Assembly: GCA_902470475.1 (NCBI GenBank) | Contig: CABRGT010000063.1 | Coordinates: 1-10,887 of the forward strand | Reading direction: 5' to 3' | Length of the DNA stretch: 10,887 bases | Origin: an uncultured Porphyromonadaceae bacterium | GTDB lineage: Bacteria > Bacteroidota > Bacteroidia > Bacteroidales > Muribaculaceae | Shown here: piece after piece, positions 6,137 to 10,887 of the stretch | Numbering within the stretch: position 1 is the first letter of the stretch | Layout: every line of letters begins with the position of its first letter | The notes under the pieces: model-generated | The model's database searches: none | The model's input: only the letters and a program-made list of their open reading frames with translations | Told to the model about the DNA's origin: nothing | Made by a program: the position numbers and the translations under genes

Positions 6137-9100
6137 TTAGAATGTGGCGATCACACCGAGGGTGAAGGTGACAGGACGCGGATAAACGTTGTCGTCGCGG
6201 CCGTCGAACACTTCGGGATCGATACCCTTGTACTTGGTGATGACGAAGGGATTCTGGCAGGCACCGAAGAGGCGGAGACGCAGCTTGTCGTTGAGCAGGT
6301 TGTCCCAGGTGTAGCCGAGAGTGATGTTGTCGCAGCGGATGAACGATGCGTTCTCAACCCAGTAGTCGCTCAGAGCGAGGTTGGAGTCGTTGGTGCGGAA
6401 GTAGAATTCGTTGCGCAGCAGGTTGTTGAGGCCGTACTGATCCACGCTTCCGAAGTTGGTGCGCGTGCGGCGGGGTGCGTTGTAGACCCAGTTGCCGATC
6501 GAAGCGCGGAGCGAGAATCCGAAGTCCCAGTTCTTATAGTTGAAGGTGTTGTTCCAGGTCATGGTCACCTTGGGTTCGGGCGAGTGGAAATTGATCAGGT
6601 CGGCGTCGTCGATCTTGCCGTCGGCATTCTGGTCGACGTACTGACCTTCGACGGGGTTGCCGGCGTTGTCATAAACCTGCTGATATACACGGTAGGTGTA
6701 TGCGGCCTCGCCCTGCATGAACCACTGGAGGGGCTTGTCGATACCGCCGGGAACACTACGGCGCGATGAGATGGGAGTGCCGTCGTTGAGTTCGGTGATC
6801 TTGTTGCGGTTCCATGCGACGTTGTAGCTGGTCGACCATGTGAAGTCGGAGGTAACGACGGGCTTGGCGCCGACGGTGAACTCGATACCGTAGTTGCGGA
6901 GGGTGCCGATATTACGGGTGAGGTAGTCGGAAGTCTGGAGACCCTTGGCCGGCACGAGGGCAAGCAGGTCCTTGGTGTCGCGGAGGTACCAGTCGATGTT
7001 TGCGGTAAGGCGGTTGTTGAGGAAAGCGAGGTCGAAGCCTACGTTCCAGGTAGTGGTGGTCTCCCACTTGATGTTGGTGTCGTAGGGCTGGGGATAGAGA
7101 GCCGATACCCACTGGCCGTTGTTGAAGTACGAGGGATACTGGAAGTTAGGATCCGACGAGATGGTGTAGATAGGCATGTAGGGGAAGTACGAGCCGATAT
7201 CCTGCTGGCCGGTCTGACCCCAGCCGAGGCGGAGTTTCCATTCGTTCATGACGGTCTGATCCTCGAACACGGGCAAGTTGTTGATCTTCCAGCCGAGAGC
7301 CACGGCGGGGAAGAGGCCCCAGCGGTTGTCCTTGGAGAAACGCGAGGTACCGTCGTCGCGGAGGGTGAAGGTCACCAGATAGGTGTCGTCGAAGATATAG
7401 TTGACACGTCCGAAGAACGAGATCAACTGCACGGGAGCAGCCCAGCGCGAAGCCTTGACATCCTCGCCGCCGACGGTCTGGCCGATGTTGCCGTTGGGAT
7501 TGACGTCCATGTAGTACTGGCCGTTGACGTAGTTGAAGCTGTCGCCGCCGTCGGAGCCCATGAAGCCGAGCGAGTGCACGTAGTTGTTGGAGTTGCCGAA
7601 GTAGGTGAACTTCTGCCAGTCGTAGCCGACGGTAACGTCGAGGTTAGACTTGATGGCCTCGAAGTTCTTCTTGTAGTTGATGTAGAACGAAAGCATGGTG
7701 TTGCGCTGCACTTCGTGCCACTTGTACATGGTCTCGGCGCCGGGAGCGTTGTTGACCAGCAGGCCTGAGTTGCGCCACGACTGGAGCGAGTTGGCCGCGG
7801 TGTAAGAGGTGCAGTCGTTCTGCGAAACCTGATAACCGAGGTTGAGGTTGAAGTGGAGTTCGGGAAGGAAGTGGAGCGAGTAGTCGAGCTGGAGGTTGCC
7901 GCTCGACGACCAGGTCTTGTTGTGGCTGTCGACGTCGTTGAGGAGCTGGAGCGGGTTGACGGCCGAGTTACGGTCGTTGATGCCGCCTACAGCGGGAATA
8001 TAATTGTAGTAGCCATTGTAGAGGAACCGGCCTGTATTGCCGGCCATGGGGATGTTGGAGTATACGGGCTTGGTGGGGTCGTAGGCGATGGCAGCGCCGA
8101 CGGCGCCGGTGTCGCCGTTGCCGGTGCGGGCATAGGTGCCGGTGGCGTTGGCGTTGACGCTCAGATGGTCGTCAAAGAACTTGGGGTTGAGGTTGAAGCC
8201 GGCGGTGACGCGGTCCATCGACGAGGTCTTGAGGATACCCTGGTTATTGGTGTAGCTGACGCTCACGCGGTAGGGAAGGATACCGGCCTTGCCGCCTACG
8301 CTGAGGTTGTAGTCGTGCGAGAACGAAGTGCGGAGGACTTCCTTCTGCCAGTCGGTGTTGTAGATCTCGCCATTGTAGCCGAGCTGGGCCACGGAGGCTT
8401 CGCTGAGGTTGGCGGTGACCATGTCGGCGAATTCCTGACCGGTCATCATGTTGAGTTTCTTGCGTGCGGTGTTGACGCTGAAGTTGGCCGAGAAGTTGAC
8501 CTGCGGACGGCCGCTCTGGCCCTTCTTGGTGGTGATGATGATCACACCGTTGGAAGCGCGCGAACCGTAGATGGCGGTGGCCGAAGCGTCCTTGAGGATG
8601 GTCATCGACTCGATGTTCGCGGGGTTGATCATGGTGAGCGCGTTCATGCCGGCACCCTGGCTCTGGTTGGTCTGGGGCACGCCGTCGATAACGATCAGAG
8701 GGTCGTTGGTGGCGTTGAGCGAGGAACCGCCGCGGATACGGATCGTACCGCCGCCTGCGGGGTTACCGCCGTCGAGGGTCACAACCACACCGGGCGATGC
8801 GCCAACCAGGAGGTCCTGGGTGGAGGTGGCGATGCCGGCCTCGATTTCGTCGGGCTTGATGACGGAGACCGAACCGGTGGCGTCTTCTTTCTTGACGGTA
8901 CCGTAGCCGACGGCAACGACTTCCTGGAGAGCGACAGCGCTCGAAGCCAGGTGGCAGTCGACGGTAGTGCGGCCGTTGACGGCAACGGACTGTGTCTCAC
9001 AGCCTATGTACGAAAACACGAGTGTACCCTGGGGATCAACCTCGATGGTGTAGTGACCGTCGAAATCGGTACTTACGCCATTCTGCTGACCTTGCACCAC

Positions 9101-9250
9101 GACACTCGCGCCGATGGCGGGTTCGCCTTCGGGCTCATACACAGTGCCGCTCACTGTGATTTTTTGTGCTAATGCCGGAATAGCGCAGGCTATCACCATA
9201 GCGAGAGCCAACACTGCCTTCCGCGTCATTTGTAAACAAATGTTCTGCAT
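6137..9250 (-). CDS. susC: SusC/RagA-family TonB-dependent outer-membrane glycan transporter
   Basis: This 1037-residue protein imports oligosaccharides across the outer membrane using TonB/ExbBD energy. The signal peptide ends ALA|QK at 28/29. A carboxypeptidase-regulatory-like beta-sandwich follows (about 31-103: ITVSGTVYEPEGEPAIGASV, DFDGHYTIEV). Next come the TonB box region LQEVVAVGYG (109-117), a plug domain (about 121-244) with the SusC signature SNGVIIITTKKG (233-244), and a 22-strand-type beta-barrel to the terminal Phe in TLGVIATF. There is no N-terminal STN domain, so control through an anti-sigma FecR/ECF pair is unlikely. Length is typical (SusC is 1002). The ATG at 9250 gives seven residues before a second in-frame ATG at 9229 (MTRKAVLALAM), which alone would make a normal signal peptide; the start choice is uncertain by these 7 residues. 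It is first in the cassette, after a promoter at 9523-9553 and a leader of about 265 bases. Confidence 0.95.
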   Translation of the reverse strand: MQNICLQMTRKAVLALAMVIACAIPALAQKITVSGTVYEPEGEPAIGASVVVQGQQNGVSTDFDGHYTIEVDPQGTLVFSYIGCETQSVAVNGRTTVDCHLASSAVALQEVVAVGYGTVKKEDATGSVSVIKPDEIEAGIATSTQDLLVGASPGVVVTLDGGNPAGGGTIRIRGGSSLNATNDPLIVIDGVPQTNQSQGAGMNALTMINPANIESMTILKDASATAIYGSRASNGVIIITTKKGQSGRPQVNFSANFSVNTARKKLNMMTGQEFADMVTANLSEASVAQLGYNGEIYNTDWQKEVLRTSFSHDYNLSVGGKAGILPYRVSVSYTNNQGILKTSSMDRVTAGFNLNPKFFDDHLSVNANATGTYARTGNGDTGAVGAAIAYDPTKPVYSNIPMAGNTGRFLYNGYYNYIPAVGGINDRNSAVNPLQLLNDVDSHNKTWSSSGNLQLDYSLHFLPELHFNLNLGYQVSQNDCTSYTAANSLQSWRNSGLLVNNAPGAETMYKWHEVQRNTMLSFYINYKKNFEAIKSNLDVTVGYDWQKFTYFGNSNNYVHSLGFMGSDGGDSFNYVNGQYYMDVNPNGNIGQTVGGEDVKASRWAAPVQLISFFGRVNYIFDDTYLVTFTLRDDGTSRFSKDNRWGLFPAVALGWKINNLPVFEDQTVMNEWKLRLGWGQTGQQDIGSYFPYMPIYTISSDPNFQYPSYFNNGQWVSALYPQPYDTNIKWETTTTWNVGFDLAFLNNRLTANIDWYLRDTKDLLALVPAKGLQTSDYLTRNIGTLRNYGIEFTVGAKPVVTSDFTWSTSYNVAWNRNKITELNDGTPISSRRSVPGGIDKPLQWFMQGEAAYTYRVYQQVYDNAGNPVEGQYVDQNADGKIDDADLINFHSPEPKVTMTWNNTFNYKNWDFGFSLRASIGNWVYNAPRRTRTNFGSVDQYGLNNLLRNEFYFRTNDSNLALSDYWVENASFIRCDNITLGYTWDNLLNDKLRLRLFGACQNPFVITKYKGIDPEVFDGRDDNVYPRPVTFTLGVIATF
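9228..9241. repeat. 6-bp inverted repeat at the start of susC
   Basis: ATTTGT (9228-9233) and ACAAAT (9236-9241) flank two bases and overlap the second possible susC start codon (9227-9229). In mRNA it is a weak stem with too small a loop to close fully. As DNA it resembles a short operator. The function is unknown. Confidence 0.3.
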
Positions 9251-9516
9251 GCAAGTAGTAATTTTAAGTTAGTAATTATATAATCTCAGTTTCAGTATTC
9301 TTCAGCGGGTCGTCTTCACATGGCGCGGCCGCCCGAGTCAATCACCTTCTTGCCGACTGGCTGTCAGCTTGCTACGTTGCACAAATTCTTGAAAAAGTGA
9401 GCCGGTCCGCAGTCGGGACGGCCCGTCGTTTTTCAATGGTTTGTTCTCCTCACAATTTAAGGTCGCGTCCCTCGCAGGGGTTGCGTGACTTGGTCCGCGG
9501 CTGCGGATAACTTTCT
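9251..9516 (-). promoter_or_regulatory. Structured 5' leader of the susC mRNA
   Basis: Between the predicted transcription start (about 9516) and the susC ATG lie some 265 bases with no good ORF. Several stems are visible on the transcribed strand. TCCGC/GCGGA around AGCC lies at 9494-9507. A CGC-CCC/GGG-GCG stem lies at about 9465-9485. The attenuator-like hairpin is at 9401-9422. GCTGAC/GTCGGC around AGCCA lies at 9352-9368. The final 45 bases before the ATG are AT-rich and open. I recognise no described riboswitch class. A long leader in front of susC allows post-transcriptional control. Confidence 0.5.
9392..9422 (-). terminator. Attenuator-like hairpin with T-run inside the susC leader
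   Basis: On the minus strand GCCGTCC (9422-9416) pairs with GGACCGGC (9408-9401) with a single bulged base and a seven-base loop. It is followed after TCAC by five T residues (9396-9392). The left arm can alternatively pair with bases just upstream (GACGGGCCGTC is nearly self-complementary), giving mutually exclusive structures as in transcription attenuators. The stem is only 7 bp and the T-run is four bases away, so strength is doubtful. Confidence 0.4.
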
Positions 9517-9522
9517 TCTGCG

Positions 9523-9553
9523 CAAAGTAAATCAATTTTTCCACTCTTACCAA
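9523..9553 (-). promoter_or_regulatory. Promoter of the susCDEF cassette
   Basis: The minus strand shows TTG (9553-9551), a 20-base spacer, and TTACTTTG (9530-9523). The box departs from TAnnTTTG at its second base but is followed by the usual CGC, and the spacing equals that of the two perfect promoters at 186-220 and 1455-1489. A weaker box would fit an activator-dependent promoter of an inducible locus. The predicted start is near 9516. Confidence 0.55.
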
Positions 9554-9626
9554 TTTTTAACACTAAAAATTAGCCGCACAGGCGGATTTAACATTGTTAA
9601 GTTAATTTGAGCGGATATTTTTAACA
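9554..9626. promoter_or_regulatory. TTAACA repeats upstream of the susC promoter
   Basis: The plus strand carries TTAACA at 9557-9562, 9588-9593 and 9621-9626, 31 and 33 bases apart, roughly three helical turns. The middle copy joins TGTTAA (9595-9600) in a perfect inverted repeat around one base. The first and last copies share ATTTTTAACA. The middle and last are preceded by GCGGAT. Placement just upstream of the -33 box suits an activator site. AT-rich strings of this kind are also common in Bacteroidales intergenic DNA (one occurs at 250-259), so the call is tentative. Confidence 0.35.
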
Positions 9627-9794
9627 AACGCAATGAAAGAATATTTCGCGCATACACAGCGGATGCGGGGAGGAGTTACCGGATCGGAGATATGAAGGCA
9701 CAGACGTCTTCATTCCATGCGCGGAGAACGCTCCTTGCGGAGCGGCGAAGGCGAGGACGCTTTCACTCCCTGTGGTGCGGAGTCTGCGGCTACA
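9627..9794. other. Non-coding spacer between the sus upstream region and the Ig-like gene
   Basis: This GC-richer spacer contains a palindrome AGACGTCT (9702-9709), the hairpin at 9729-9744, and the repeat motif at 9741-9760. A 20-codon plus-strand frame from 9633 and a longer one from 9692 have no supporting signal and are not called. CGTCTTC (9705-9711) can pair with GAGGACG (9753-9759), enclosing the inner hairpin in a larger fold. Confidence 0.4.
9729..9760. repeat. Hairpin plus third copy of the GGCGAAGGCGAG motif
   Basis: CGCTCC (9729-9734) and GGAGCG (9739-9744) form a 6-bp stem around TTGC. It overlaps a motif (9741-9760) that matches 423-441 over CGGCGAAGGCGAG and then GACGC, with one inserted G. 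It begins 35 bases past the stop of the Ig-like gene, much as the other copies follow the prenyl synthase. No T-run is present, so a terminator is not shown. Confidence 0.45.
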
Positions 9795-10887
9795 TTATCG
9801 GCGGATGGTACCGGACATGCCGCCGGCCTGCTGACGGCGCCCGCCGGTGGCGCGGTTGCCTGTGTTGCGGCGACGCTCTATGCCCTGGTTGGTGCGTGGA
9901 TCGGAGCCGAGGAAGTCGTCTTCGTAGTCATCGTCCTCGTCAGAGGCGGGCGGTTCCTCGCCGCGCTTGAGCTTGGGCTTGTTCTTGAGTATGGCCTGCG
10001 GTTTCTGGGCGTCGACGGGCAGCTCGTAGATGTCCCAGGCCTGCTCGATGTCCCAGTTGCGGCGCAGGTCGAGTTTCTTGGGATAGTAGGCCACTTCCTC
10101 GGGCTGCACGGAGTCGGGTATGCCGGTGGACCAGCGGCCGGAGCCGTCGCTGTCGAAGAACAGGCGGGCGTAGTAGGTGCCGGGGTTGACGAAACGGAAC
10201 ACGGCGCGGCCGTCGGCGGCGACGGGGGCGCGCATGACGGCTTCGTCGTTGGACGAGAGCAGCTCGACGACTGCCGTGGAGTCGGCTCCCTTTATATTAA
10301 ATGTGAGATTCGCGTAATCCTCGAGCTGACGGACGGTGAATTCGCGGAGAACGGCCTTGTTGTGCTCGCCATAGATGCCGACAATGGCGGCGGAGTCGAC
10401 GGTAAAACGGTATTTGGCGCCGGGCGTCCACTTCACATCAAGCTGCCGCCCGAGCAGGCGGTCGGCCGAATCGGGACGGAGTGCGGGCAGGGGGACGGGC
10501 GTCCAGAGGGTGTCGACGAGCATCTGCAGGCCGATGGCGGCAGTGTCGATGCTCTCCACGGGCTGACTGAGCGTGAACTGCAGGGGGCGGTAGACTTCCT
10601 GGGACGAACCGGCGAACTGCACCTGAAGCACGTCGAGCGCGGGAGGGAGGGTGTCGGCCTCCATCTCCTTCTTGCTCTTGCGGGGCTCGCGGTAGAAGAA
10701 GCGGAGGGTGTCGGTGGTCCACTCGAGGCGGTCGAGCGAATCGGGACGGCGGTAGCTGACGGCAAGCATGAGCGAGTCGGTGCCCAGAGCGGGTTCGCGG
10801 AGCCAGAGTGTGAGCGAGTCGCCGCCGGCGCTGAACTGCTCCACGGCCCATTCGGACGCGGGGCGGCCGTCGAGCGAGTCGCCGCCG
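9795..10887 (-). CDS. Ig-like-domain-type Bacteroidetes protein, C-terminal 363 residues
   Basis: The frame is open from the right edge to the TAA at 9795-9797; the start lies outside the window, and an internal GTG at 10844 should not be taken as the start. The visible part is rich in beta-strand segments with repeated DSL and DTL turns. Its most conserved-looking piece is NPGTYYARLFFD, then DSDGSGRWSTG at visible residues 245-255 and RRNWDIEQAWD at 275-285. This resembles the C-terminal half of the Bacteroidetes proteins annotated as Ig-like (SbsA/Big_5) domain-containing, whose N-terminal Big_5 domain would be upstream. Such proteins are usually envelope-associated; localisation and function here are inferred. 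The tail is unusual: an acidic block DEDDDYEDD (316-324), then a disordered Arg/Gly/Gln-rich end. No operon link to sus is seen, given the 544-base gap. Confidence 0.6.
   Translation of the reverse strand, partial: GGDSLDGRPASEWAVEQFSAGGDSLTLWLREPALGTDSLMLAVSYRRPDSLDRLEWTTDTLRFFYREPRKSKKEMEADTLPPALDVLQVQFAGSSQEVYRPLQFTLSQPVESIDTAAIGLQMLVDTLWTPVPLPALRPDSADRLLGRQLDVKWTPGAKYRFTVDSAAIVGIYGEHNKAVLREFTVRQLEDYANLTFNIKGADSTAVVELLSSNDEAVMRAPVAADGRAVFRFVNPGTYYARLFFDSDGSGRWSTGIPDSVQPEEVAYYPKKLDLRRNWDIEQAWDIYELPVDAQKPQAILKNKPKLKRGEEPPASDEDDDYEDDFLGSDPRTNQGIERRRNTGNRATGGRRQQAGGMSGTIRR

Noticed and set aside
9251..9516. The susC leader as a known riboswitch class
   Set aside because: I could not match it to any described conserved riboswitch core; a covariance-model search would be decisive.
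9338..9553. A 71-codon minus-strand frame upstream of susC
   Set aside because: Its TTG start is the -33 element of the sus promoter, so its 5' half would not be transcribed from that promoter. The sequence has no recognisable family.
9692..9970. A 92-codon plus-strand frame overlapping the end of the Ig-like gene
   Set aside because: It is mostly antisense to a real gene, is Arg/Cys-rich in a shadow-like way and has no promoter.

Overview
The window looks like a chromosomal segment of a GC-rich gut Bacteroidales, most likely Muribaculaceae or a close relative. The evidence is a SusC/SusD/SusE/SusF gene set, three promoters of the Bacteroidetes type (TTG, 20 bases, then TAnnTTTG or a near match), lipoproteins with acidic residues just after the lipid-anchored cysteine, and GC-rich codon use. 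The family-level assignment is inference from style, not from a marker gene. All supportable genes lie on the minus strand, so gene order reads from right to left.

Layout from right (upstream) to left. (1) 9795-10887: the 3' part of a large Ig-like-domain-type protein whose start lies outside the window. (2) 9251-9794: a 544-base non-coding region with a short dispersed-looking repeat and hairpin just after that gene, direct and inverted TTAACA repeats, a promoter, and a structured leader of about 265 bases with an attenuator-like hairpin plus T-run. (3) 9250-1551: a complete four-gene cassette in the order susC, susD, susE, susF, with gaps of 28, 21 and 76 bases. The last gap holds a very stable hairpin. 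A strong rho-independent terminator closes the cassette. (4) 1437-463: a long-chain polyprenyl diphosphate synthase with its own promoter. (5) 142-462: a non-coding region with an imperfect 31-base direct repeat, a hairpin, and a promoter whose -7 box is framed by a perfect 9-bp inverted repeat. (6) 141-1: the first 47 codons of an unrecognised gene running off the left edge.

The cassette encodes the outer-membrane glycan capture and import machinery. SusD is a surface lipoprotein that lids the SusC TonB-dependent channel, and SusE and SusF are surface lipoproteins with two and three carbohydrate-binding-like domains. The order matches the starch-utilisation locus of Bacteroides thetaiotaomicron, so an alpha-glucan ligand is the leading guess. 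However, no glycoside hydrolase and no regulator is present between the two unrelated flanking genes. The cassette would therefore need enzymes and control encoded elsewhere. The most interesting regulatory material is the susC leader and the susE-susF intercistronic hairpin. I found no clearly new multi-gene system; every complete gene belongs to a known family.
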